From Hyphomicrobiales bacterium (lineage in GTDB: Bacteria > Pseudomonadota > Alphaproteobacteria > Rhizobiales > Rhizobiaceae), in contig UCMT01000055.1 of the NCBI GenBank assembly GCA_900473795.1, positions 92,873 through 156,872 of the forward strand: 64,000 nucleotides of DNA. The letters are read 5' to 3'. Numbering within the stretch: the stretch's first letter is position 1; each line of letters begins with the position of its first letter. The notes under the pieces are model-generated. The model was given only the letters and a program-made list of their open reading frames with translations. It was not told the DNA's origin and searched no databases. This document shows, piece by piece, positions 19,850 to 29,973 of this stretch. A program made the translations under genes and the position numbers.

Positions 19850-22225
19850 TTATCGCCTGCCGCGCGGTGGTCGCGTTCCCGGCATCTTGCGAGCGCCGCT
19901 GCGGTCCCGGCGGCCGGATTTGTGGAAGGAGCGGGTCGCCGTCGGCATCTTGCGTCCTTCGCTGAGCATTTCAAAGCGGAGCGCGCCAGCGAGTGGCACG
20001 GCCTCCACCAGTTTGACGCGGACCGGATCACCGAGGCGGTAGCCGAGCCCGGTTTTTTCACCGGACAGGGCCTGATGCGCCTCATCATAAATGAAATAGT
20101 CGCGTCCCAGCGTAGATATAGGCACGAAACCATCAGCGCCATAGGCCGGGAGGGTGACAAATAGTCCCGATTTGGTCACGCCTGATATGCGCCCGTCGAA
20201 TTCCTCGTTGACCCGGCCGCTGAGGTGATGCGCGATCAGCCGGTCGACCGTGTCACGCTCGGCCGCCATCGCGCGGCGCTCGAAGGTCGAGATCTCCGCT
20301 GCGATATCGTTGAGCGCCGCTTCTTCGGTCGGCGTGATGCCGCCTTCGCCGAGCCCGAGCGTTCCGACCAGCGCCCGATGTACGATCAGGTCGGCATAGC
20401 GGCGGATGGGCGAGGTGAAATGCGCGTATTTCATCAGGTTGAGCCCGAAATGGCCGATATTTTCGGGGCTGTAGATCGCCTGGCTCTGGGAGCGCAGCAC
20501 CATCTCGTTGACCATGGTCTCGTAGGGCTGGCCTTCGGCCTTCGACAGGATGCCGTTGAAATGGTTGGAGCGCAGGTTGCCGCCCTTGACCAGGGAGAGG
20601 TCCAAAGTGGCCAGAAACTCGCGCAGGCTTTCCTGCTTGGCGAGAGACGGCGCGTCGTGGACGCGGTAGACCAGCGGCTGGCGCTTGATCTCCAGCGTTT
20701 CGGCGGCGGCGACGTTCGCCTGGATCATCATCTCCTCGATCAGCTTGTGCGCATCGAGGCGGTCGGGCACGAGAACCCGGTCGACGGTGCCGTCCGGCTT
20801 CAGGATGATCTTGCGCTCGGGCATGTTGAGCTCGAGCGGCTGGCGGCGGTCGCGGCCGCGCGTCAGGATCCGGTAGGCATCCCAAAGCGGCTTCAGGATC
20901 GGTTCGAGCAGCGGTCCCGTCTGGTCGTCCGGGGTGCCGTCGATCGCGGCCTGCGCCTGTTGGTAGGAGAGCTTTGCCGCACTCTTCATCATGATGCGGT
21001 GGAAGGTGTGGCCGGCCTTGCGGCCTTCCTTCGAAAAGCGCATGCGCACGGCAAGCGCCGGCCGGTCGACACCTTGCTTCAGCGAGCAGAGCTCGTTGGA
21101 TATCCGCTCGGGCAGCATCGGCACGACGCGGTCGGGGAAATAGACCGAATTGCCACGCTTCAGGGCTTCCTGGTCGAGCGTCGATTTCGGCCGCACATAC
21201 CAGGAGACGTCGGCGATTGCGACGGTGACGATGACGCCGCCCGGGTTTTCGGGCGAGGGATCGGGCTCGGCATGCACCGCGTCGTCATGGTCTTTCGCGT
21301 CGGCCGGATCGATGGTGATCAACGGCAGTGAGCGCCAGTCCTCCCGGTGCGACATGGTGGCGGGACCGGCCGCCTCCGCTTCGCGGATAACACTGTCGGG
21401 GAAAATATAGGGGATGCCGTGCGCGTGGATCGCGATCATCGAGATCGCCTTTTCCGTCGCCACCGAGCCGATGATCGATTTCACCTGGGCGCGCGGCAGG
21501 CCGAAGCGGCCAATGCGAGCGATTTCGACTTCGACCAGATCGCCATCCTGCGCCTGTGCCTCATGACCGGCATCGACCTGCAGTTCCTCGCCGCGTTTTT
21601 CGATCGGCATGATGCGACCGCCGCCGTCGGGCGATGCGCGGAAGACGCCGAGGGCGGCGTTGTTGTTGCGCTTGCGGTCGAGCACCTTGACGATGCGTGC
21701 CGTGTAGGCCGGGCCGGCGCGGTCCTTGGACGGGAAAATCTTTGCGAGCACGCGGTCGCCTAGCCCACCGACCGGCGTCTTGCCCTTGGCCTTGCCGACG
21801 GTGGATTGGCGAATGGCAACGGCCGGCGCAACACCCGCATCCTCCGGCCATTCGGCGGGGCGGCCGATCAGTTCGCCGTCCTTGTCGCGGGTGGTGATAT
21901 CAAGCACGGTGACCGGGGGCAGGGCGCCGGGACGCACCAGCGACTTGCGCTTCTTTTCAAGCATGCCCTCTTCTTCGAGTTCGCGAAGGAGCGCCTTGAG
22001 CTCGACGCGCGTTTCACCCTTCAGGCCGAAAGCCTTGGAAATCTCGCGCTTCGATGCCTTGTCCGGATTGTCGGAGATGAACCGCATGAGGATATCGCGC
22101 GGCGGCACGGCGCCGTGGACGATCACGGTGTCGTCCGCAGGAGCAGGCGTCCTCTTGCCCGCGCGTCCGAGCCGGACTGCAGGTTTGCCGGGTCGTTCGG
22201 GTCGATCGCGCGGTGTCCTGGTCAC
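19850..22225 (-). CDS. rnr: Ribonuclease R
   Basis: 3'-5' exoribonuclease of the RNase II family that degrades structured RNA. 791 residues: N-terminal winged-helix region (about 40-105), cold-shock-type OB domains, an RNB catalytic domain with DPADAKDHDDAV (the metal-binding aspartates, about 315-326), a C-terminal S1 domain (VNEEFDGRISGVTKSGLFV) and a basic tail rich in Arg/Gly. topA stops only two bases before its start, so the two form an operon topA-rnr. Confidence 0.96.
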   Translation of the reverse strand: MTRTPRDRPERPGKPAVRLGRAGKRTPAPADDTVIVHGAVPPRDILMRFISDNPDKASKREISKAFGLKGETRVELKALLRELEEEGMLEKKRKSLVRPGALPPVTVLDITTRDKDGELIGRPAEWPEDAGVAPAVAIRQSTVGKAKGKTPVGGLGDRVLAKIFPSKDRAGPAYTARIVKVLDRKRNNNAALGVFRASPDGGGRIMPIEKRGEELQVDAGHEAQAQDGDLVEVEIARIGRFGLPRAQVKSIIGSVATEKAISMIAIHAHGIPYIFPDSVIREAEAAGPATMSHREDWRSLPLITIDPADAKDHDDAVHAEPDPSPENPGGVIVTVAIADVSWYVRPKSTLDQEALKRGNSVYFPDRVVPMLPERISNELCSLKQGVDRPALAVRMRFSKEGRKAGHTFHRIMMKSAAKLSYQQAQAAIDGTPDDQTGPLLEPILKPLWDAYRILTRGRDRRQPLELNMPERKIILKPDGTVDRVLVPDRLDAHKLIEEMMIQANVAAAETLEIKRQPLVYRVHDAPSLAKQESLREFLATLDLSLVKGGNLRSNHFNGILSKAEGQPYETMVNEMVLRSQSQAIYSPENIGHFGLNLMKYAHFTSPIRRYADLIVHRALVGTLGLGEGGITPTEEAALNDIAAEISTFERRAMAAERDTVDRLIAHHLSGRVNEEFDGRISGVTKSGLFVTLPAYGADGFVPISTLGRDYFIYDEAHQALSGEKTGLGYRLGDPVRVKLVEAVPLAGALRFEMLSEGRKMPTATRSFHKSGRRDRSGARKMPGTRPPRGRR

Positions 22226-22227
22226 GT

Positions 22228-24909
22228 TCAGCCCTTCTTGGCTTTAGCTGCCGTCTTCGGCTTGGCGGCCGCCTTGGGTTTGGGTGCGGCTTTCGGCTTG
22301 GCCGCTTTCGCGGTGGCGCCTTCAGCCTTTGCTGCCTTCGGCTTTGCCGTTTTGGTCACCTTCGCCTTGGTTGTCTTGATGCCCCCCTTGGCGATGCGCT
22401 CGGCGATCAGGAGAAGGGCTTCCGCCAGCGTCACCGATGCGGGATCCTTGCCCTTCGGCAGGGTCGCGTTGACCTTGCCCCAGTTGACGTAGGGACCGTA
22501 TTTGCCGTCGCGCACAGTGATGGCGCCGCCATCGGGATGGTCGCCGATCTCCTTCAGTGCTGCTGCCGCCGTGCGACCGCGACCGCCAGGTCCCTTCGAC
22601 TGCTTGTCGGCGAGAACCGAGACGGCGCGGTTGAGGCCGATCGAAAAGACGTCCTCGATCGAATCGACATTCGCATAGGTGCCCTCATGCAGGATGAACG
22701 GCCCATAGCGGCCGAGCCCGGAGGAGATCATCTTGCCGGTTTCCGGATGGGCGCCGATATCGCGCGGCAAGGAGAGAAGCGCCAGCGCCTTCTCGTGATC
22801 GACGGTCGCCGGCGTCCAGCCCTTGGGCAGGCTCGAGCGCTTGGCTTCCTTGCCGTCGCCGCGCTGGACATAAGGCCCGAAACGGCCGGAGCGCAGGGTG
22901 ATTTCCTCACCCGTATGCGGGTCCTTGCCGAGCGACTGCGGTTCGTTCGAGACGGCAGCCTCGTCGCCGCCATTTCTGTCGGAGGAGAGCTGGCGCGTGA
23001 AGTTGCATTCGGGATAGTTCGAGCAGCCGACGAAGGCGCCGTATTTGCCGAGCTTCAGCGACAGCTTGCCGGTGCCGCAGACCTGGCAGATGCGCGGATC
23101 GCTGCCGTCCTCGCGCTTCGGGAAGACCAGCGGCGCCAGTTCCTCGTTCAAGGCGTCGAGAACATTAGTGACGCGAAGTTCCTTGGTGTCCTCGATCTGG
23201 GCGAAAAAGTCCTTCCAGAAATCGCGCAGGACATCCTTCCAGTTCAGCTCGCCGGCGGAAATCTGGTCGAGCTTTTCTTCCAGCGACGCGGTGAAATCGT
23301 ACTCGACGTAGCGCGAGAAGAAGCTCTCGAGGAAGGCCGTCACCAGGCGGCCCTTGGCCTCCGGGATCAGCTTGCGCTTGTCGATAGTCACGTATTCGCG
23401 GTCGCGCAGCGTCGCGAGCGTCGCGGCATAGGTGGAGGGCCGGCCGATGCCGAGTTCTTCCATCTTCTTGATCAGTGTCGCTTCCGAATAGCGCGGCGGC
23501 GGCTCGGTGAAGTGCTGGGTCGAGTTGATCTTCTGCTTGGCGAGGTTTTCGCGGGCGTTGATCTCGGGGAGGCGGCCATCCTCGTCGCCGTCATCACTCT
23601 GTTCGCCGTCTTCCTTGGCGTCGGTATAGGCCGCGATAAAGCCATCGAAGCGGATGACGGAGCCGACGGCCCGAAGACCGGCCTTTTGGCCGTTGTTGTC
23701 GGCGAGGATCTCGACCGTGGTGCGCTCGATCTCGGCCGATGCCATCTGGCTGGCGATACCGCGCTTCCAGATCAGGTCATAGAGACGCAGCTGGTCGGCA
23801 TCAAGGAAACGCTTCACCTGGTCGGGTGTACGGTTGAAGTCGGTGGGACGCACGGCTTCGTGCGCTTCCTGAGCGTTCTTCGCCTTGGTCGAATAGAGCC
23901 TCGCCTTTTCCGGCACGTAGCGGCTTCCGAACTGGCTGCCGATCGCGCTGCGGGCCGCGTCGATCGCTTCTGCGGCCATCTGCACGCCGTCGGTACGCAT
24001 ATAGGTGATCAGACCGACGGTCTCGCCGCCGAGATCGACACCTTCATAGAGCTTCTGCGCCACCTGCATGGTGCGGGACGCGGAGAAGCCGAGCTTGGAG
24101 GATGCGGCCTGCTGCAAGGTCGAGGTGGTGAAGGGCGGCGATGGGTTGCGCTTGACCGGCTTCGCCTCGATGCTTTCGACCACGTAAGCCGCACCTTCGA
24201 GCAGGGCCTTGAGCTTGCCGGCATCCTCGCCATTGGTAACGGAGCGGGGCTGCAGCCGCTTGCCCTCGGCCGATACCAGCCGTGCCTCGAATTCATCGCC
24301 CCGCGGCGTCTTCAGGAGCGCCGAGAGGTTCCAGTATTCTTCAGAAATGAAGCGCTCGATTTCGGATTCCCGATCGCAGACGAGGCGAAGGGCGACGGAC
24401 TGGACGCGGCCGGCCGAACGGGCACCCGGCAGCTTGCGCCAGAGCACCGGCGACAGGTTGAAGCCGACGAGGTAATCGAGCGCGCGGCGGGCGAGATACG
24501 CATCGACCAGCGGCACGTCGATATCGCGGGGATTGGCCATGGCATCGAGCACGGCCTTCTTGGTGATGGCGTTGAAGACGACGCGGCTCACCGGCTTGTC
24601 GCCGATCAGCTTCTTCTTTTTCAGGAGATCGAGCACGTGCCAGGAAATCGCTTCACCCTCGCGATCCGGGTCGGTTGCCAGGATGAGGCCGTCCGAGGTC
24701 TTCAAGGCATCGCCGATGTCCTTCATGCGTTTGGCGGACGAGCTGTCCACCTCCCACAGCATGGCGAAATCGTCATCCGGCAGAACGGAGCCATCCTTGG
24801 CCGGCAAGTCGCGGACGTGGCCAAACGAGGCGAGCACCTTGTAGCCAGGTCCGAGATACTTGTTGATGGTCTTCGCCTTTGCAGGCGATTCCACGACGAC
24901 AACATTCAT
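22228..24909 (-). CDS. topA: DNA topoisomerase I
   Basis: Type IA topoisomerase that removes negative supercoils. 893 residues from ATG 24909 (MNVVVVESPAKAKTINKYL); ATG 24915 is a possible alternative. Toprim domain at the N terminus (SPAKAKTI, ATDPDREGEAI), active-site Tyr303 in GLITYMRTDG, C-terminal zinc finger CQVCGTGKL...GCSNYPEC and a Topo_C repeat region, then a lysine/alanine-rich tail, usual in Alphaproteobacteria. First gene of the run topA-rnr-DUF983-NUDIX. Confidence 0.97.
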   Translation of the reverse strand: MNVVVVESPAKAKTINKYLGPGYKVLASFGHVRDLPAKDGSVLPDDDFAMLWEVDSSSAKRMKDIGDALKTSDGLILATDPDREGEAISWHVLDLLKKKKLIGDKPVSRVVFNAITKKAVLDAMANPRDIDVPLVDAYLARRALDYLVGFNLSPVLWRKLPGARSAGRVQSVALRLVCDRESEIERFISEEYWNLSALLKTPRGDEFEARLVSAEGKRLQPRSVTNGEDAGKLKALLEGAAYVVESIEAKPVKRNPSPPFTTSTLQQAASSKLGFSASRTMQVAQKLYEGVDLGGETVGLITYMRTDGVQMAAEAIDAARSAIGSQFGSRYVPEKARLYSTKAKNAQEAHEAVRPTDFNRTPDQVKRFLDADQLRLYDLIWKRGIASQMASAEIERTTVEILADNNGQKAGLRAVGSVIRFDGFIAAYTDAKEDGEQSDDGDEDGRLPEINARENLAKQKINSTQHFTEPPPRYSEATLIKKMEELGIGRPSTYAATLATLRDREYVTIDKRKLIPEAKGRLVTAFLESFFSRYVEYDFTASLEEKLDQISAGELNWKDVLRDFWKDFFAQIEDTKELRVTNVLDALNEELAPLVFPKREDGSDPRICQVCGTGKLSLKLGKYGAFVGCSNYPECNFTRQLSSDRNGGDEAAVSNEPQSLGKDPHTGEEITLRSGRFGPYVQRGDGKEAKRSSLPKGWTPATVDHEKALALLSLPRDIGAHPETGKMISSGLGRYGPFILHEGTYANVDSIEDVFSIGLNRAVSVLADKQSKGPGGRGRTAAAALKEIGDHPDGGAITVRDGKYGPYVNWGKVNATLPKGKDPASVTLAEALLLIAERIAKGGIKTTKAKVTKTAKPKAAKAEGATAKAAKPKAAPKPKAAAKPKTAAKAKKG

Positions 24910-25252
24910 GGTCATATTCTTAGAGCAACCGTTCAAAGCTGTGCCACGCCAAGAAAAGGCGGCACATTGGGAAATATCGAAGCCCCGACATGGACAGGGA
25001 TTCGTCTGCGGTCAAGTGCCGGGCCGAAAATAAGCCGATACAACGCGATGCAACCTAAAGACGATTTCTCGCATATTGCAATTACAGATAAATGCGCTAT
25101 CGTCATTTCTAGCGAAGTCGCCTCGGCAGCAATGAGGCCGTGAGGAGCTTTCCGCTTCGTGATACGCGGCGGCGATGCACAAGGGACGTCTAAGGGCGCT
25201 CGGACACATGTGCCTGTTTGCGGGCGGAATAGATGCACAGCAGGAAAAATCG
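24910..25252. other. Divergent gap between topA and a small gene
   Basis: 343 bases with no supported gene and no clear hairpin or repeat. It must hold the promoter for topA on the minus strand; I could not pick one with confidence. Confidence 0.4.
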
Positions 25253-25510
25253 ATGATTCCGAAATCGCCCGGCGCGGGCACGACAGACGCCCAGACACAG
25301 GACAAGATCACCTATATCCGGCAGATGCTGGGCGAGCTGCGCGGCGTTGCCGCCAGTGAGGGTGCGGACATGTTGTGCTACCTGATCGAGATGGCCTTCG
25401 TCGAGGCCGGCGACATCCTGTCGGGCAAGCGGCAGCTGTCATTCGCCAATGGCGAGAGAAACAAGCCCGCCGGGATGCCTATGAAGCCGTCCGGCAAGAT
25501 CCAGTTCTAA
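25253..25510 (+). CDS. Conserved hypothetical protein, 85 residues
   Basis: Starts at ATG 25253 behind AGGAAAAATCG. Contains a compact helical core, [17 protein letters not shown], then [17 protein letters not shown], of a type repeatedly annotated as hypothetical in Rhizobiaceae. No signal or membrane segment. Its last 72 bases overlap the 3' end of dprA on the other strand. Function unknown. Confidence 0.65.
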   Translation: MIPKSPGAGTTDAQTQDKITYIRQMLGELRGVAASEGADMLCYLIEMAFVEAGDILSGKRQLSFANGERNKPAGMPMKPSGKIQF

Positions 25511-26590
25511 CAGGACCAGATAGACGGACGACGCGGAAAGGCCGGTGTGGCGGATAATGTCGTCGATCTCGACAGGCGTCGGTCCAAGCGCATCGGTGAT
25601 CCGCATACGATCGTTCTCATCGGGCGGCGGCGTCATCGGCCCGGGTTCATATTCGCCGGGTTCTTCGGCCTGCGGTGGCGTGAACAGGTCGATACGGCTA
25701 AGGGGCGCCAGCGCTTGCAGAATATCCTGCGCCTCCGTCGTGACGATCGCCCCGTCCTTCAGCAGGCCATTGGTGCCGTGACAGCGCGGATCGAGCGGCG
25801 AGCCGGGCACGGCAAAGACAAGGCGGCCGAAATCGGCGGCATAGCGCGCGGTAATCAGCGAACCGGAACGGGAGGCTGCCTCGACCACGGCAAGCCCGAG
25901 GCTGACGCCGGCAATCAGGCGGTTGCGGCGCGGGAAATCACGGGCACGCGGTTCCCAGCCGAACGGCATTTCGCTGATCGCCAGGCCATTGCCTTCGGTG
26001 ATCTCGTCCAGCAGGCCGACATTTTCGGGCGGGTAGGGCTGGTCGAGACCGCCGGCAAGCGCTGCGATCGTGCCTGTGTCGAGGCTGGCACGATGGGCCG
26101 CCGTATCGATGCCGCGAGCAAGCCCCGATATGATGGCGTAGCCCGCGCGGCCGACGTCGCGCGCGATCATCGCGGCAAATTTGGTGCCGCTTATCGAGGC
26201 GTTGCGCGAGCCGACGATGCCGAGTGAGGGCACGGTGCCGATGGCCGGATTGCCCTTGACGGCGAGGAGGGGCGGTGCGCCATCGATCTGGCGCAGGGCC
26301 GGCGGATAGTCGGGCTCGCCGATGCCAAGGAAACGGGCACCGAAACGATGGGCGCTGGCAAGCTCCTTTTCCGCTTCGGCGACGGAGGCGACGCGGATCG
26401 CACGGGTGGAGCCGCCGCGGCGCGACAGCTCGGGCAGCATTTCAAGCGCCGTTTCGGCCGAGCCGAAATGATTGATGAGGTCGCGAAAGGTCGCGGGGCC
26501 GACATTGTCGCTGCGGATCAACCTCAGCCAGGCAATCCGTTGTCGTTCCGTCAGCGCAATCCCGTTTCGTCCCGCGCTGGCGTTCGACAT
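25439..26590 (-). CDS. dprA: DNA-processing protein DprA
   Basis: Binds incoming single-stranded DNA and loads RecA in natural transformation; also kept in species not known to be competent. 383 residues: N-terminal SAM-like helices (about 15-70), Rossmann-like core with GIVGSRNAS (about 124-132), [14 protein letters not shown] and [10 protein letters not shown], and a C-terminal winged-helix domain ([20 protein letters not shown]). Six bases downstream of plsY, so co-transcribed. No other competence genes are in the window. Confidence 0.95.
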   Translation of the reverse strand: MSNASAGRNGIALTERQRIAWLRLIRSDNVGPATFRDLINHFGSAETALEMLPELSRRGGSTRAIRVASVAEAEKELASAHRFGARFLGIGEPDYPPALRQIDGAPPLLAVKGNPAIGTVPSLGIVGSRNASISGTKFAAMIARDVGRAGYAIISGLARGIDTAAHRASLDTGTIAALAGGLDQPYPPENVGLLDEITEGNGLAISEMPFGWEPRARDFPRRNRLIAGVSLGLAVVEAASRSGSLITARYAADFGRLVFAVPGSPLDPRCHGTNGLLKDGAIVTTEAQDILQALAPLSRIDLFTPPQAEEPGEYEPGPMTPPPDENDRMRITDALGPTPVEIDDIIRHTGLSASSVYLVLLELDLAGRLHRHPGGLVSLAIGE

Positions 26591-26596
26591 GCAGCC

Positions 26597-27211
26597 CTAT
26601 CCCTTCTGCCCGATCTTGCTTTCCGTTCCGGCCAGCAACCGCTGAATATTTGCCCTGTGCTTGATCCAGGTGATGATGCTCATCACCACGAAGAGCAGGC
26701 CGATTTTCCCGTATCCCGAAACCAACAGTACAACCGGAACGACAAATGTTGCAACCAGCGCGGAGAGGGAGGAATAACGCGTCAGCTTCGCCATGGCGAG
26801 CCAGATGGCGGAAAAGACGAGCACGATGATCGGTGCAAGCCCGAGCAGCACACCGATATAGGTGGCAATGCCCTTGCCGCCCTTGAATCCGAGCCAGACG
26901 GGATAGAGATGGCCGAGGAACGCGGCAAAGCCGGCGGCGATGCCAGCTTCGATACCCCAGCGTGAGGCAATTGCCGCTGCGGCAGTTCCCTTCAGGGCGT
27001 CGAGCAGAAGCGTCGCTGCAGCCAGTTTCTTGTTGCCGGTGCGCAGCACATTGGTCGCGCCGATATTGCCGGAACCGATCTTGCGGACATCACCAAGCCC
27101 GGCCATGCGCGTCAGGATAAGGCCGAAGGGGATGGAGCCGAGCAGATAGCCGAAGATGATGCTGATGACCGTCGGCGCAGGCCCGAGCGGCCAGGAAATT
27201 AAATCAGACAT
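26597..27211 (-). CDS. plsY: Glycerol-3-phosphate acyltransferase PlsY
   Basis: Inner-membrane enzyme that acylates glycerol-3-phosphate from acyl-phosphate, first step of phospholipid synthesis. 204 residues with about six spans. Catalytic motifs are clear: [10 protein letters not shown] (motif 1), [14 protein letters not shown] (motif 2, about 43-56) and [18 protein letters not shown] (motif 3). Forms an operon with dprA. Confidence 0.97.
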   Translation of the reverse strand: MSDLISWPLGPAPTVISIIFGYLLGSIPFGLILTRMAGLGDVRKIGSGNIGATNVLRTGNKKLAAATLLLDALKGTAAAAIASRWGIEAGIAAGFAAFLGHLYPVWLGFKGGKGIATYIGVLLGLAPIIVLVFSAIWLAMAKLTRYSSLSALVATFVVPVVLLVSGYGKIGLLFVVMSIITWIKHRANIQRLLAGTESKIGQKG

Positions 27212-27255
27212 TTTTACGCCCCTCGTACCGCGATTACAAAAACCGCCGCAGCTTT

Positions 27256-27483
27256 CTATTCATAGACGGTCGCGCCGCGCAATATGTCCGCGAAACGTTG
27301 CCAGTCTGGCTCGCTTGGAGGCTCAGCGCCGATACTTTTATAGTAGCCGTCGCTGTCTATTGTCCACGCACGCATGGCTTCGAGAAAATCCTCCAGCGTA
27401 TTGTTTCCCCACGTATCGCCGTTCTGCCGATAATCCTGCAAAAGCGAGCCAAGGAATGCGATGAACTGATCTTTTGTTTTCAC
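27256..27483 (-). CDS. DUF7660 family protein
   Basis: 75 residues from GTG 27483. Pattern matches DUF7660: [12 protein letters not shown] near the start, [21 protein letters not shown], and the end [16 protein letters not shown]. Related small acidic proteins are often found near contact-dependent or polymorphic toxin loci and are suspected immunity proteins; that role is inference. It is a lone gene between plsY and pyrC with no toxin-like neighbour. The ribosome site is weak. Confidence 0.65.
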   Translation of the reverse strand: MKTKDQFIAFLGSLLQDYRQNGDTWGNNTLEDFLEAMRAWTIDSDGYYKSIGAEPPSEPDWQRFADILRGATVYE

Positions 27484-27530
27484 GGCATTTCACTACCCGC
27501 AAGGAGTGGAAGGATTGTTTCGTCAAGCAA

Positions 27531-28835
27531 TCACTCTGGTCTGGAATCGCTGCTGAAAGCCAGTTTTCCGCCAACGTAAGTTGCCACAGCCCGGCCGGTA
27601 AAGCGGGCATTTTCGAAGGGTGTGTTTTTCGAACGGGAGACGATGGCGTCCTTCGAGACGATCCAGGGCTCGTCGAGATCGATCAGCGTGATGTCGGCCT
27701 TGGCGCCCGGCTTCAGCGTTCCGGCGTCGAGGCCGAAGATCTGGGCGGGCCGCGTGGACAGGGCATCGATCAGGCGCATCAGCGGCACGTCGCCGCTGTG
27801 ATAGAGGCGCAGGGCAGCAGCCAGCATCGTTTCCAGCCCGATCGCGCCGTCGGCGGCATCGGCGAAGGGAAGGCGCTTGGTGTCGACGTCCTGCGGATCG
27901 TGTGAGGAAACGATGATATCGATCGTGCCGTCGGCGAGTGCCTGGACCATCGCAACCCGGTCGTCTTCGCCGCGCAAGGGCGGCGAGAGCTTGAAGAAGG
28001 TGCGGTATTCGCCGATGTCGTTCTCGTTCAGCGTCAAGTGATTGATCGAGATGCCGCAGGTGACGTTCGCGCCGCGCTTGCGTGCCGTCGCAATCGCCTC
28101 GGCGGATTCCGGCAGCGAAATTTTGGCGGCGTGATAGGCGGCCCTGGTCAAGCCGGCGATGCGCAGATCGCGCTCGAGCGGAATAATCTCGGCCTCGCGC
28201 GGCACGCCGGAGAGGCCGAGCCAGCTGGCGAGCAGGCCCTCGTTCATGACGCCGCCGGCGCCTAAGTATTTGTCGCGGGTTTCGAGCGCGATGACGGCGC
28301 CGAATTCGCGGGCATAGGTCATGGCGCGACGCAGGACGCGCGTGTCGTGCACCGGCTCGCGGCCATTGGTGAAGCAGACGGCGCCCGCCTCGCGCAACAG
28401 ACCGAATTCGGTCATTTCCTCGCCGTCGAGATGCTTGGTGAGCGCCGCTGCGGGATAGACATGGACGACAGCCTTGTCGCGCGCCGTCTTCTGTACAAAT
28501 TCGACCAGGGCGATGTCGTCGATGACCGGATCGGTATCCGGCATGGTGATGATCGAGGTGACACCGCCGGCGGCGGCCGCCCGTGATGCGGATTCGATGG
28601 TTTCGCGATATTCGCCGCCGGGTTCGCCGACGAAGACGCGGGCATCGACAAGGCCGGGAACCGCGACGAGGCCGCTACAATCCCGCACGTCAGCTCCCTT
28701 CGGAGCGCTGTGGTTCTCCGCCGATTTTCCAGCGGCACGGATGACACCGTTTTCGACGATGATCGCGCCGGTCTCGTCGAGGCCCCGCGAAGGGTCGATG
28801 ATGCGGAGGTTTTTGAGGACGAGGGAATTGGTCAT
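27531..28835 (-). CDS. pyrC: Dihydroorotase-like protein, catalytically degenerate (PyrC'/PyrX)
   Basis: 434 residues with the amidohydrolase fold of class I dihydroorotase, but the catalytic signature is lost. The metal-binding DxHxH is DARVF (His66 and His68 positions are Arg and Phe), MPNT is MPDT, the HxE(D/N) site reads ALET, and TDHAPH is SSHDPQ. Such inactive homologues (PyrC' in Pseudomonas) bind aspartate transcarbamoylase and hold its dodecamer together. Its start overlaps the end of pyrB by four bases. A working dihydroorotase must be encoded elsewhere. Confidence 0.9.
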   Translation of the reverse strand: MTNSLVLKNLRIIDPSRGLDETGAIIVENGVIRAAGKSAENHSAPKGADVRDCSGLVAVPGLVDARVFVGEPGGEYRETIESASRAAAAGGVTSIITMPDTDPVIDDIALVEFVQKTARDKAVVHVYPAAALTKHLDGEEMTEFGLLREAGAVCFTNGREPVHDTRVLRRAMTYAREFGAVIALETRDKYLGAGGVMNEGLLASWLGLSGVPREAEIIPLERDLRIAGLTRAAYHAAKISLPESAEAIATARKRGANVTCGISINHLTLNENDIGEYRTFFKLSPPLRGEDDRVAMVQALADGTIDIIVSSHDPQDVDTKRLPFADAADGAIGLETMLAAALRLYHSGDVPLMRLIDALSTRPAQIFGLDAGTLKPGAKADITLIDLDEPWIVSKDAIVSRSKNTPFENARFTGRAVATYVGGKLAFSSDSRPE

Positions 28836-29773
28836 GCGCGCGGCCCCTGATTCTGCGAGAGAAGAAGCGTTTCCATCACGGCCATGCGCACGGCGACCCC
28901 CATTTCGACCTGCTGCTCGATGACGCTCTGTGGTCCATCGGCAACCTCGGAGGCGATCTCGACGCCGCGGTTCATCGGGCCCGGATGCATGACGAGCGCA
29001 TCGTCCTTGGCGGCCTTCAGCTTTTCGGCATCGAGCCCGTAGTAGCGGAAATACTCGCGTACCGAGGGCACGAAGGAGCCTGCCATGCGCTCGCGCTGCA
29101 GACGCAGCATCATCACCACATCGGCGTCCTTCAGCCCTTCTTCCATCGAGTGATAGACCTCGGCGCCCATGTCGGCGATGCCGGAGGGCAGAAGCGTCGC
29201 CGGTGCGACGACGCGAACGCGTGCGCCCATCTGGTTCAGAAGCAGGATGTTGGAGCGGGCGACGCGCGAATGCAGCACGTCGCCGCAGATGGCGACGATG
29301 ATGCGCGACAGCTTGCCCTTGGCACGGCGGATCGTCAGCGCGTCGAGCAGTGCCTGCGTCGGGTGCTCATGCTGGCCGTCGCCGGCGTTAACGACAGAAC
29401 AGGAGACCTTTTGCGCGAGGAGGGCTGCGGCACCGGCCGAGGAATGGCGCACGACCAGCACGTCCGGATGCATCGCGTTCAGCGTCATCGCGGTATCGAT
29501 CAGCGTCTCGCCCTTTTTCACCGACGAATTGCTGACCGACATGTTCATCACGTCGGCGCCGAGGCGTTTGCCGGCAAGCTCGAAGGAGGATTGCGTCCGG
29601 GTCGAGGCTTCAAAGAAGAGGTTGATCTGCGTCAACCCGCGCAGCGTCGACGTCTTCTTTTCTCTCTGGCGGGAAATCTTGACGGCTTCGTCGGCCCGGT
29701 CGAGCAGGAGCGTGATATCCTGTTCCGTCAGGCCCTTGATGCCGAGCAGGTGGCGATGCGGAAAGAAATCCAT
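28832..29773 (-). CDS. pyrB: Aspartate carbamoyltransferase catalytic subunit
   Basis: Condenses carbamoyl phosphate and aspartate, the committed step of pyrimidine synthesis. 313 residues from ATG 29773 ([15 protein letters not shown]). Carbamoyl-phosphate site [13 protein letters not shown], the [11 protein letters not shown] segment, and [12 protein letters not shown] near the C terminus are intact. No pyrI regulatory subunit is seen; the partner is the adjacent pseudo-dihydroorotase. A longer in-frame reading upstream lacks similarity. Confidence 0.96.
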   Translation of the reverse strand: MDFFPHRHLLGIKGLTEQDITLLLDRADEAVKISRQREKKTSTLRGLTQINLFFEASTRTQSSFELAGKRLGADVMNMSVSNSSVKKGETLIDTAMTLNAMHPDVLVVRHSSAGAAALLAQKVSCSVVNAGDGQHEHPTQALLDALTIRRAKGKLSRIIVAICGDVLHSRVARSNILLLNQMGARVRVVAPATLLPSGIADMGAEVYHSMEEGLKDADVVMMLRLQRERMAGSFVPSVREYFRYYGLDAEKLKAAKDDALVMHPGPMNRGVEIASEVADGPQSVIEQQVEMGVAVRMAVMETLLLSQNQGPRA

Positions 29774-29973
29774 GGGGAGCCGCCTCATATGGTGAAGTTG
29801 CGAGGGTCTATAATGACTGTGGGGCGAACCGGCAAGGCGGAGGCTATGCAAACAGCGGCCATTCCCATGCTTTTGTGGCCGTTTGCGCGCTTCCCGTAAA
29901 TTGTTGCGGGAAGCCGCGTTTATCCCGTCCCGGTGCTGTTCCTAAGCACAGGGACTTGGGTTAGAAACGCGAC

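Noticed and set aside
28832..29851. Longer pyrB from 29851
   Set aside because: The first 26 codons have no similarity to ATCase; [15 protein letters not shown] at 29773 matches the family's N terminus.
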